Source: Pseudoflavonifractor sp. Marseille-P3106 (GTDB lineage Bacteria; Bacillota; Clostridia; Oscillospirales; Oscillospiraceae). Taken from it: DNA of 64,000 bases. The notes beneath the pieces are model-generated. The model was not told where the DNA came from and did not search any database. It saw only the letters and a program-made list of their open reading frames with translations. Shown in pieces: positions 48,600 to 56,127 of this stretch. The position numbers were made by a program, and so were the translations under genes. Location: NCBI GenBank assembly GCA_900169975.1, contig LT827121.1, forward strand, positions 149,428 through 213,427. The letters are read 5' to 3'. Every line of letters begins with the position of its first letter. The stretch's first letter is position 1.

Positions 48600-50254
48600 A
48601 GGTCGCCCAGCTCCGGGGGCTTCTTCTGCGGGGCGGGCTTGTCCACGCCTTTCCGTTCCACGCACTCCCGTTTTGCGTCCTCCAGCCGCTCCCGGATGGA
48701 GGGCTTTTTCTCCGGCGTGGTCCTGCGCACCTCGGCCTGGGCTTTCTCCAATTCCTCCCCACGGCGGCCGTTGTTGATGACCCCGTCGATCATGCCGTAG
48801 TCATCCTCTAGGGTCATTTCCGCCGTGCGCAGCGGGTTTTCCGGCTCCACGGGAACGGATACAATCTGCCCGTTGATGCTGGCGAACAGCTCCGGCCGCT
48901 TGAATTGCTCGGTGTACTTCTGGATCATGTCCGGGGACAGGGACGCAAAATTCTCCGGCCCCAGGCCCACCACCAGGAAGGTTCCCGCCACAATATCGTA
49001 AATCTCCCCATGCTCGTCCCGGAGGGAACGGTTCAGGTCCAGACCGATGAGTTTGCCTTCATCGTTCAGCACCAGCCCAACCGGATCGTCAAAGGGATAG
49101 GAGGCGGCAATATCGCCGCCTACCTCCGCTTGCAGCGCATGGAGGCCGGGGTCGATCTCCTTCACATAGGGTTCCTTCATGGGCTCCACCACAATAACAG
49201 TCAGCTTCTCCGGCACCGCTTGCTGCCCGTACAACTCCGCCTCATACTCCCGGTTTGCCTGCTCCGCAAAGGACATCATCTCGTCCACATGGGACTGATC
49301 CGGGTTTTCGATGGCCTCCCGGATCGCCTGGGGGTCCACATCCAGACATTCCTCATAGCCGGTGGCGTCCTTGAATTTCTCGATCTCCGCAGGAAGATAG
49401 TCCTCCTGAGTCTGCCCCAGGGCGGCCAGCTTCTCGTCCAGTGCGGAGATACGCCCGGCCATCAGCTTCTCGTAGATTTTTTCCTTCGCCGTGTGTTCCT
49501 CCGGGTGCTCGGCGGCATACTGCGGATCGTTCTGCCGGAAAAACTCGTCAATATCGTAGGCAAGGTCCATGGCCCATTCCGAAACTTCTTCTTCGGGGAT
49601 GTCATCCTGGAAGGTCATCACCCGGTATTCCTCCGGGATGCTGCCGCGCTCGCCATCGTAATACTCATGGAAACTGTCCCCGGTATCCCGCACATAGCCC
49701 AGGTCGGTGAACTGGCCGCTTTCCTCCAGGGCGATGTCCCGCCCGTAGGCCTCATAGTCGATGTAGTTGCGCAGATGCTCCGGCACCTGCATGGCGTCCA
49801 GTTCCTCGATGTAATACCGCCCCAGATCGTCGTGGTCGTGGATGTCGGGGTAAACGTCGTAGCAGTCCAGGTTCTCCGTCAGATTGATAAGCTCTTGGAT
49901 GCTGCCCGTGTGGTCGCCGATCTCCATAGCCGCCTGGAACCGCTCGTATTCATCCTGGCTCATATCATCCAACTTGGAGGCCAGGTAGTTCAGCTCGTCC
50001 AGGTTGGCATACTCACCCAGCAGGTCATAGAGGCCGTCCACATAGCAGTCGTAGTCCGTGATGAACCATTCCTCATAGATCTGCCCGAAGTTGTCCTTCG
50101 CACCGATCCCGATGCGCTCAAAGACCTTTTTCAGTTCCTCCGCCGTGGTGGGGAACTTCACCCATTCACCCACAAGGGCGCCCTCGTTGTATTTGCCCAG
50201 GTTGGTGATGAAAGCGGCAAAGGGATAATCTTTGTCATAGTCATAATGGGGCAT
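48596..50254 (-). CDS. ardA: ArdA antirestriction / DUF3846 fusion protein
   Basis: A 552-residue, strongly acidic protein. The N-terminal ~170 residues match ArdA (FAAFITNLGKYNEGALVGEW; EEWFITDYDCYVDGLYDLLGEYANLDELNYLA), a DNA mimic that blocks type I restriction enzymes. A long acidic middle follows, then a DUF3846-like domain (LTVIVVEPMKEPYVKEIDPG; DIVAGTFLVVGLGPENF), and a C-terminal KKPSIRERLEDAKRECVE tail. It would protect the incoming strand after conjugation. AGGTGTCGCT precedes its ATG. Confidence 0.82.
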   Translation of the reverse strand: MPHYDYDKDYPFAAFITNLGKYNEGALVGEWVKFPTTAEELKKVFERIGIGAKDNFGQIYEEWFITDYDCYVDGLYDLLGEYANLDELNYLASKLDDMSQDEYERFQAAMEIGDHTGSIQELINLTENLDCYDVYPDIHDHDDLGRYYIEELDAMQVPEHLRNYIDYEAYGRDIALEESGQFTDLGYVRDTGDSFHEYYDGERGSIPEEYRVMTFQDDIPEEEVSEWAMDLAYDIDEFFRQNDPQYAAEHPEEHTAKEKIYEKLMAGRISALDEKLAALGQTQEDYLPAEIEKFKDATGYEECLDVDPQAIREAIENPDQSHVDEMMSFAEQANREYEAELYGQQAVPEKLTVIVVEPMKEPYVKEIDPGLHALQAEVGGDIAASYPFDDPVGLVLNDEGKLIGLDLNRSLRDEHGEIYDIVAGTFLVVGLGPENFASLSPDMIQKYTEQFKRPELFASINGQIVSVPVEPENPLRTAEMTLEDDYGMIDGVINNGRRGEELEKAQAEVRRTTPEKKPSIRERLEDAKRECVERKGVDKPAPQKKPPELGDL

Positions 50255-50266
50255 AGCGACACCTCC

Positions 50267-50806
50267 TTATCGCTCCGGCGCAGGCTTTTCCCGATGGGGC
50301 TGCACCTTGCTCTGATTAGCACATTCTTTCCGGCTCTGTTCCAGCCGTTCCTTGATGGAGGGCTTTTTCTCTGTTTGCCTCTCCCTGGGGCGCTCGTGCT
50401 CCCACTCGTCGCCGGAGAGGGTGAGATAGCCTCGGCTCGTAAAGCACCCCTGTTCCTCCTGCATGGCATGATTGCCGAAGGGAACGGGATCAATGGCGTC
50501 CAGCAGCTCCGGGGGCAGAAGGACGTCCAAATGCTGCGCCAGATAGCGCCAGCCCACATCCTCCACCTTGCGGATGTTGGGCTCTAGGACAAAATACTCG
50601 GTGTTGGCGGGGAACTCCCGGAACTGCTCTAGGGTAGTCAGGCAGTAGGGCGACTCCTGGACAGCGGCCAGGAGGTCACGGTCCTCCGGGGAAAGTCCGG
50701 CAAGCGCCTGGGCTACTGCCTCCAGTTCGCTTAGATCACCGCCTGCGGGGAGCAACGGTTTCAAATACTCCTTGAAATTGGTTTCGGTTTTGCTCAAAGA
50801 CATCAT
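50267..50806 (-). CDS. ICE protein with the shared KKPSI-tail, unknown function
   Basis: A 179-residue protein: helical N-terminus (TETNFKEYLKPLLPAGGDL), a central acidic part, SRGYLTLSGDEWEH, and a C-terminal KKPSIKERLEQSRKEC nearly identical to the tail of the adjacent ArdA-like protein. It may be an antirestriction-associated or DNA-mimic protein, but no fold is recognised. GGATGATGTC region precedes the start; the alternative M2 is possible. Same operon as ardA, 12 bp apart. Confidence 0.65.
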   Translation of the reverse strand: MMSLSKTETNFKEYLKPLLPAGGDLSELEAVAQALAGLSPEDRDLLAAVQESPYCLTTLEQFREFPANTEYFVLEPNIRKVEDVGWRYLAQHLDVLLPPELLDAIDPVPFGNHAMQEEQGCFTSRGYLTLSGDEWEHERPRERQTEKKPSIKERLEQSRKECANQSKVQPHREKPAPER

Positions 50807-50829
50807 CCTTTCTGAAAATGGGTAAAAGA

Positions 50830-50861
50830 AAAGCAGGAAACCCGGAAAGGTTTCCTGCTTG
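50830..50861 (-). terminator. Terminator after the DUF3795 gene
   Basis: AAGCAGGAAACC / GGTTTCCTGCTT 12-bp stem, leftward followed by TTCTTTTACC. Confidence 0.8.
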
Positions 50862-50902
50862 GTGCCGCCACCGGCGGCTGCTATTTTGTTGTGGTATGTA
50901 GT

Positions 50903-51235
50903 CTATCCCTTCAGGTTCTCCAGCGCAGCGGGATTGTTGGAAAGAATGGCGCCGACCGTCTGGCAACTTTCCAATTCAGGACAGTCGCCACAGGTTGTCA
51001 CGCCTTTTTGCAGTGCGCATTGGCGAATACCGCAAAGGCTTTCACAATACACCGTTTTTGCCCCATCCACGCGGCAGCCTTGACAGTTGATATGCTCCGG
51101 CAAAATAGGCGCATGATTTAATTCAGACCACAGTTTTGCAGTTTTCTCGCGCAATGCCTGATCGTCGTTGATCGTTGCAAGATAAGCGTCGCACTTTTCA
51201 CAGTCCAGCCCACAGTATGCGATCATATCCCTCAC
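50903..51235 (-). CDS. DUF3795 Cys-rich protein
   Basis: A 110-residue protein with the DUF3795 pattern: IAYCGLDCEKCDAYLAT, CQGCRVDG, YCESLCGIRQCALQKG and CGDCPELESC, ten or more cysteines suited to Fe-S or zinc binding. The GTG start at 51235 is 8 nt after AGGAGGT and lies inside the 3-prime end of topB (38 bp overlap). It is a passenger between topB and the KKPSI-tail gene with its own terminator. Function unknown. Confidence 0.8.
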   Translation of the reverse strand: MRDMIAYCGLDCEKCDAYLATINDDQALREKTAKLWSELNHAPILPEHINCQGCRVDGAKTVYCESLCGIRQCALQKGVTTCGDCPELESCQTVGAILSNNPAALENLKG

Positions 51236-53390
51236 GGCTATTTACCTCCTGAAACATTTTAGCCTTATTATACAGCAAACCGTTACTCTTGGATAGAGCC
51301 GTGAAGGAAGAACGACACGATACTGATTTCTCGATGCGGTAATTCACATACTTCCCGCCGGTATCGGCCAGAACGATGGTCCCGTCATAGGATTTCCCGG
51401 TACGTAGGGAGCGCAGCCCTTTGACCTTTGCCTTTCCATTTTTAAGCAAAGCGGCGGCGATTTTAGTAGTAAATGCCTTCCCGCGCTGCTCGAAAAAGCG
51501 GTCATTCTTCCACATGACAAACTGGCAGGCCCGATCCGAACAGGCGAAATTCTTCTTGCCCTCATAGACCGGCTTGCCGCAGCGGGGACAGATGCCCACC
51601 GTTTCCTTCTCCGGCTGAAACAGCTTTTTCCCATCCTCGGAAATGTGGGAGTATTTCCGTACCAGCTCCGCCGCCATCGCCTCGATCCCGTCCATGAAGG
51701 CCTCCGGCGATGCCAGGCCCTTTGCCACCTCGTTCAACCGCTGTTCCCAATCCGCTGTGAGCTTGGGAGAAGTCAGCAGTTCCGGCAACACCGTGACCAG
51801 GTTGACACCCGCCTTTGTGGGGATCAGGTTCTTGCCCTTGCGCTCCACGAATCCGCCGGACACCAGCTTTTCGATGATGGCCGCCCTGGTCGCCGGGGTG
51901 CCCAGGCCGCACCGTTCCGCGTCCTCCGGGATGTCCTCCTTACCCGCGTTCTCCATAGCCGACAGAAGGGTGTCCTCAGTGTAGGGCTTGGGGGGCGAAG
52001 TGAAGTGCTCGGTGACGGAGGCGGCGACCGGCTCAAAAACCTGCCCCTCGGTCAAGGCCGGAAGGACGCCCTCGGCATCTGCATCCTCCGGCTTCTCCTT
52101 CAGGGAGGAACGGAACACCTCCTGGACGGCCCGCCAGCCCTGGGAAAGCACCTGCTTTCCCTTTGCCGTAAAGGTATGTCCGCCGCAATCAAAGGTGGCC
52201 GTGACCGCCTCATACACGAAAGGCTCCGCCGCCGCACACAGCAACTTGCAGCAGACCAGCAGGAGGATATTGCGCTCGCCCACAGGCAGCGCAGGCACAT
52301 CCGCCTTTTCCAGCTCCAGGGTGGGAATTAGGGCATGGTGATCGGATACCTCCTTGTCATTCACCAGCGCCAGAACATCGGGGAAAAACTCCGGGCAGGT
52401 GTCGAAGGGCGGCACCCGCGCTGCCAGATGCAGGACCACGGAGGCGGTCTCCGACATATCGCTGGTCAGATACCGGCTGTCCGTGCGGGGATAGGTCAGC
52501 AGCTTCTTTTCATAGAGCGACTGGGCGTAGTCCAGGGTTTGCTTGGCCGTGTAGCCCAACACCCGGTTTGCCTCCCGCTGCAAGGTGGTCAGGTCGTACA
52601 GCTTGGGCGGCTTTTCCTCCTTTTTCTCTCGCACCAGGGATACACACACGGCCCGCTGCCCGTCACAGGTATCCCGGATGGCCTGGGCGTCCTCCGTGGA
52701 AACAATACGGTCGCTGACCGCCTCGGCTCCCTCCAGCGCCAGCCGCACATGATGGTATTTCTCCTTGCGGAACAGGACGATCTTGCTGTCCCGGTCGGCC
52801 AGCATTGCCAGGGTGGGCGTCTGCACCCGCCCCACATTCAAAGTGCGGTGGTAGAGGACAGAGAACAGGCGGCTCGCGTTGATGCCGATGAGCCAGTCTG
52901 CCTTTTGACGGCAAAGTGCAGATTGATACAGCGGGTCATAGTCCTTGCCAGGGCGCAGATCGGCAAAGCCTTCCCGGATAGCCGCATCCTCCATCGAAGA
53001 AATCCAGAGACGAGAGAAAGGCTTGGAACATCCGGCGGCCTCATAGACCAGCCGGAAGATCAATTCACCTTCGCGCCCCGCGTCGCAGGCGTTGACCAGC
53101 TCCGTCACATCGGGGCGTTCCATCAGGGAACGGAGAATGTGGAACTGGGCGGCCTTTTCCTCGGACACCACATAGCGGAAGGGGGTGGGCAGGATGGGAA
53201 GGTCCTCATACCGCCATTTCTTGTAGCAGTCATCGTAGGCGGCCGCGTCCGCCAGCCCCACCAGATGCCCGATGCACCAGGAAATGAGCCAGCCGCCGCC
53301 CTCAAAATAGCCATCGGCCCTGGATGTGACACCCAGGGCCGACGCGATACTCTTTGCTACACTCGGTTTTTCACAGACAATTAGTTTCAA
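51198..53390 (-). CDS. topB: DNA topoisomerase III
   Basis: A 730-residue type IA topoisomerase. TOPRIM: IVCEKPSVAKSIASALG, VNACDAGREGELIFRLVY; decatenation/strand domain with active-site Tyr in LLTYPRTDSRYLT (~302); GLGTPATRAAIIEKL; and a C-terminal zinc-ribbon-like CPRCGKPVYEGKKNFACSD. Such TopB homologues are standard in Tn1549/CTn-type elements, where they probably resolve transfer intermediates. The C-terminal ~40 residues after the ribbon differ from chromosomal TopB. Confidence 0.93.
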   Translation of the reverse strand: MKLIVCEKPSVAKSIASALGVTSRADGYFEGGGWLISWCIGHLVGLADAAAYDDCYKKWRYEDLPILPTPFRYVVSEEKAAQFHILRSLMERPDVTELVNACDAGREGELIFRLVYEAAGCSKPFSRLWISSMEDAAIREGFADLRPGKDYDPLYQSALCRQKADWLIGINASRLFSVLYHRTLNVGRVQTPTLAMLADRDSKIVLFRKEKYHHVRLALEGAEAVSDRIVSTEDAQAIRDTCDGQRAVCVSLVREKKEEKPPKLYDLTTLQREANRVLGYTAKQTLDYAQSLYEKKLLTYPRTDSRYLTSDMSETASVVLHLAARVPPFDTCPEFFPDVLALVNDKEVSDHHALIPTLELEKADVPALPVGERNILLLVCCKLLCAAAEPFVYEAVTATFDCGGHTFTAKGKQVLSQGWRAVQEVFRSSLKEKPEDADAEGVLPALTEGQVFEPVAASVTEHFTSPPKPYTEDTLLSAMENAGKEDIPEDAERCGLGTPATRAAIIEKLVSGGFVERKGKNLIPTKAGVNLVTVLPELLTSPKLTADWEQRLNEVAKGLASPEAFMDGIEAMAAELVRKYSHISEDGKKLFQPEKETVGICPRCGKPVYEGKKNFACSDRACQFVMWKNDRFFEQRGKAFTTKIAAALLKNGKAKVKGLRSLRTGKSYDGTIVLADTGGKYVNYRIEKSVSCRSSFTALSKSNGLLYNKAKMFQEVNSREGYDRILWAGL

Positions 53391-53419
53391 TAAAATTCCT
53401 CCTTGAGTTTGTTGAGTTA

Positions 53420-53448
53420 TTGCTTTCTAATGACTCAAACCGTATAAT
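53420..53448 (+). promoter_or_regulatory. Promoter of the Shedu-like gene, inside a dyad
   Basis: TTGCTT (53420-53425), 17 bp, TATAAT (53443-53448). The inverted arms GTTGAGT and ACTCAAAC surround the -35 box (53410-53441), suggesting a regulated promoter. Confidence 0.7.
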
Positions 53449-53481
53449 TATTTGGAAACTACAGCGGGGAGAGATTTAGTC

Positions 53482-54354
53482 GTGTTAGAACAAACATACG
53501 AAATAATTCGAGATGCACCTGCCCCTATGTCATGGGAAAAATACGCTAAAGAAAGTTATGAGGAATATCAGTCACTTCTTCAAAATTACGGGGATGACGA
53601 GTCTGTTTTTCAGCGCTTCTTCGAGCAAAATCCATCATTCGTTCCAGGTGCGTTTGAATTGTCTGCTCCATCCGGTCATTATCCATTTACACAGTCTTTA
53701 ATTGCCGAACCAGAGCTTTGCGGTGGCCTTTTTGACCGCATTCCTGATTTTATTTGGTTGGCACAGGATAGCCTGTCTTTTATTCCAGTGTTGATTGAAA
53801 TCGAAAAGCCAAATAAAAAAACCTTTACAAAAGCAGGGACGCAGACTGCTGATTTAACCCAGGCATTTGGTCAGATAGTAGAATGGCAGGCTATTTTAAA
53901 CAACCCAGTAAATGTACTGCAATTCTATGAATGTTTCAAAATTCCTGATTGGGTCAGACAAAAAAATTTTGCTCCACAATATGGGCTTATTTATGGGAGA
54001 CGATCAGAATTTGAGTCTAACACACTTTTATCGAACAAGCGCGCTCACCTTGCTCCAGAGGGTGTAAGCCTTATTTCATTTGATAGACTGTATCCAGAGC
54101 CCAAATGTAGTGATCTATTATGTACGACTTTATCTCACGGAACATACACAGTAAAAACAGTTCCGCCTACATATCGATACTCGCCAGGAACAGCCGATAA
54201 TTTGACTTTGGTGAGCGGATTTGCAACCGCTATTTCACGCATGACAAAAATTTCGCCTGAACGAAAAGAATTTCTTTTGAGCCGCTATTCTTATTGGGAA
54301 AGTTATGGCAAGCGAGAGCGGAAAGGCTGTTACTCTTTATCTGACTATGAATAG
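53482..54354 (+). CDS. Shedu-like (DUF4263) anti-phage nuclease
   Basis: A 290-residue protein. The region FQRFFEQNPSFVPGAFEL, the substrate-site elements RIPDFIWLAQDSLSFIPVLIEIEKP (split: IPDFIWL and VLIEIEKPNKK) and LTQAFGQIVEWQAIL match the DUF4263/SduA nuclease domain (D...ExE...Q motif of the PD-(D/E)xK fold). Shedu proteins defend against phage by DNA cleavage. It is AT-rich, transcribed opposite to the transfer operon, and has its own promoter and terminator. GTG 53482 follows GGGGAGA by 8-9 nt; TTG 53452 is the alternative. Confidence 0.75.
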   Translation: MLEQTYEIIRDAPAPMSWEKYAKESYEEYQSLLQNYGDDESVFQRFFEQNPSFVPGAFELSAPSGHYPFTQSLIAEPELCGGLFDRIPDFIWLAQDSLSFIPVLIEIEKPNKKTFTKAGTQTADLTQAFGQIVEWQAILNNPVNVLQFYECFKIPDWVRQKNFAPQYGLIYGRRSEFESNTLLSNKRAHLAPEGVSLISFDRLYPEPKCSDLLCTTLSHGTYTVKTVPPTYRYSPGTADNLTLVSGFATAISRMTKISPERKEFLLSRYSYWESYGKRERKGCYSLSDYE

Positions 54355-54390
54355 AAAATGGCCACCATTTATGGTGGCCATTTTTGTATC
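54355..54390. terminator. Bidirectional terminator between Shedu-like and DUF4366 genes
   Basis: AAAATGGCCACCAT / ATGGTGGCCATTTT stem with T-rich tail on both strands. Confidence 0.9.
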
Positions 54391-55105
54391 AGTTCATCTT
54401 TTCAACATCCTCGTTTTCGTATTCCTCGTCCTCGAACTCATAATCGTCCGGGTCGGCGCTGACCTTTGCGCCCTGTTTTGGCTTGATGAACTTGATGTAG
54501 GCGAAGGCTCCGCCGCCGCCCAGGGCCACCAGCAGCAGGATCAGCACCAGGGCGCCACCGCTGCTGCCGGACTCCTTCTCCGGCTCCGATTCAGGCTCCG
54601 GTTCCACCTCCGGTGCTTTCCCGGCGCACTCGCTCATATTCACCGCGCAGACCGGACAGGCGGTATTCACCGCACCGACCTGGCATTTTTCGCCGCAGGT
54701 GCAGACCGCAGGAGTTTCCTCCGTCTGTCCGTCCTCCAGTAGCACCATCAGGTCGGCTTCGTCCACCTGGTTCAAAAAGTGAACGGCGGTCTCCTTGTCC
54801 TCGTTGGCCCGGTCGATCAGGATGTAAAAATAGTTGCCCGCTTTCGTGGTCACAGTAATCAGCTGCTTGTCGCCGTAATAGTCGTCCACCAGCGTGGCGT
54901 TGCCCTCCGGGGTCAAGGGCTGGCCCTCCGGCTCCATGCCTCCGGTGGCGGGTTCCTCGGTGGGGTCCGGGGTCATCTCGGCGGGTTCCCCGGTGTAATA
55001 GTCGCCATCCCCGCCGCCCGCAAAGGCGGTGACGGAGAAGGCGGTCATGCACAGGACCACCACCGTTAGGGACGCCAGAAGGCGGAAAACTCTGTTACGC
55101 TTCAT
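54389..55105 (-). CDS. DUF4366 surface/membrane protein of the transfer apparatus
   Basis: A 238-residue protein with signal peptide (FRLLASLTVVVLCMTAFSVTAFA), an acidic Pro-rich extracytoplasmic part, the DUF4366 core (NYFYILIDRANEDKETAVHFL), a Cys motif CTCGEKC...CPVC, and a C-terminal membrane helix (ALVLILLLVALGGGGAFAYI) with acidic tail. ATG 55105 has GGAGG 9 nt upstream and overlaps the DUF4315 stop. A conserved part of Tn1549-like conjugation regions; exact role unknown. Confidence 0.82.
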   Translation of the reverse strand: MKRNRVFRLLASLTVVVLCMTAFSVTAFAGGGDGDYYTGEPAEMTPDPTEEPATGGMEPEGQPLTPEGNATLVDDYYGDKQLITVTTKAGNYFYILIDRANEDKETAVHFLNQVDEADLMVLLEDGQTEETPAVCTCGEKCQVGAVNTACPVCAVNMSECAGKAPEVEPEPESEPEKESGSSGGALVLILLLVALGGGGAFAYIKFIKPKQGAKVSADPDDYEFEDEEYENEDVEKMN

Positions 55106-55385
55106 CTTCGCCATCCTCCATTCCTTCCACATCCTCGTCGTCGGGGTCCGGCGCCGCCTCCGCCTCCATCATCCCGTCGGGCAGGCTGATAAGGCCGCTG
55201 GCGTAGGCCTTCAGGAAGGCAGTCAGCTCCTTGTTGTCCATGCGCACCGCCTTGACCATGCGGACGATCTCCAGGTTTTCTTCCTCGGTGAGCTGTGCCT
55301 CCAGCTCCCGAAGGCGCTTCTGCTGGGCGGAAATCTTCTCCTTCGTCTTTTCAATGTCCTTGCGGATTTTCTCAACCGTTGCCAT
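55095..55385 (-). CDS. DUF4315 coiled-coil protein
   Basis: A 96-residue protein: MATVEKIRKDIEKTKEKISA and QQKRLRELEAQL form a coiled coil, followed by NLEIVRMVKAVRMDNKELTAFL and an acidic tail (DPDDEDVEGMEDGEDEA). This matches DUF4315, which precedes DUF4366 in Tn1549/CTn elements. The start at 55385 is within the 3-prime end of the PAPS-reductase-like gene (14 bp overlap). Function unknown. Confidence 0.85.
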   Translation of the reverse strand: MATVEKIRKDIEKTKEKISAQQKRLRELEAQLTEEENLEIVRMVKAVRMDNKELTAFLKAYASGLISLPDGMMEAEAAPDPDDEDVEGMEDGEDEA

Positions 55386-56106
55386 GTGTGTAAAACTCCT
55401 TTCCAAATCGTTCTCTCCAGGAATAGTTCCGCCCCAGGCCCTTGACCGTTTTCAGGTTTTTCCGGGCGTTGTCCTCCAGCGCCAGAGCACGGCGGAACAA
55501 ATCGGGATGCTGCTCCCGCAGGGCGGTGATCTCGTCGGGTTTCATACTGGGGCAGAAAAAACAGGACGATTTTCCCGGCTGGGGCAGCCCTGCCGCCTCG
55601 ATCTGCCGGATGCAATCGTCCCGCGTCCATCCCCATTCCATCAGGGGATACCACTTGCTGTATTTTCGGTCGGCCAGGTCTCCCAGCAGCACCTTGTCGC
55701 TGCGGTAGCCCTCGCCTGCGTCGTAGCCGATGAACTTGACCACCCGTTTGCCCGCCGCCCACGCCTTTTGACAGGTTGGGTAATGGTTGCAGAACTTTTC
55801 CTGCGGCCCGATCTTGTGTTTCAGGGAACACCGCTTGAAGCCGTAGGCGATGGACGGAAGGCTACAACTTTGCAGACATTCATCCTCCAGCGTCAGCCGT
55901 TTCCCGTCACGGGTGGTCTTATACACTCTGGTAATGGGAGGCATCCCGTGGTCCTTCAGCCAGCGGTCCATCACCTCCAGATAGGCGTAGGTGTGGGGAT
56001 GCTCTGCCCCCGTATCCGCAAAGAGGATCAGGTCCACCGGGATACGGTGCTGGTGCAGCCCGATCAAAAGGGCGGTGCTGTTGGCGCCGCCCCCGTAAGA
56101 AACCAT
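55372..56106 (-). CDS. PAPS-reductase-family adenine nucleotide alpha-hydrolase
   Basis: A 244-residue protein with the N-type ATP PPase loop SYGGGANSTALLIGL, then LILFADTGAEHPHTY, KFIGYDAGEGYRSD, and Cys-containing CFFCPSMKPDEI and SCSLPSIAYGFKRCSLKHK. The cysteines suggest an Fe-S or zinc site as in DndC-like or phosphoadenylylsulfate reductase-like proteins. Common in Tn1549-type elements between NlpC/P60 and DUF4315. It may modify DNA, tRNA or protein; no partner Dnd genes are present in the window. Confidence 0.75.
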   Translation of the reverse strand: MVSYGGGANSTALLIGLHQHRIPVDLILFADTGAEHPHTYAYLEVMDRWLKDHGMPPITRVYKTTRDGKRLTLEDECLQSCSLPSIAYGFKRCSLKHKIGPQEKFCNHYPTCQKAWAAGKRVVKFIGYDAGEGYRSDKVLLGDLADRKYSKWYPLMEWGWTRDDCIRQIEAAGLPQPGKSSCFFCPSMKPDEITALREQHPDLFRRALALEDNARKNLKTVKGLGRNYSWRERFGKEFYTHGNG

Positions 56107-56127
56107 ATTGATGCTTCATCACCTCCA

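Noticed and set aside
55372..56106. Dnd phosphorothioation system
   Set aside because: The PAPS-reductase-like protein resembles DndC, but no dndA, dndB, dndD or dndE partner is in the window and the gene is a common ICE backbone member.
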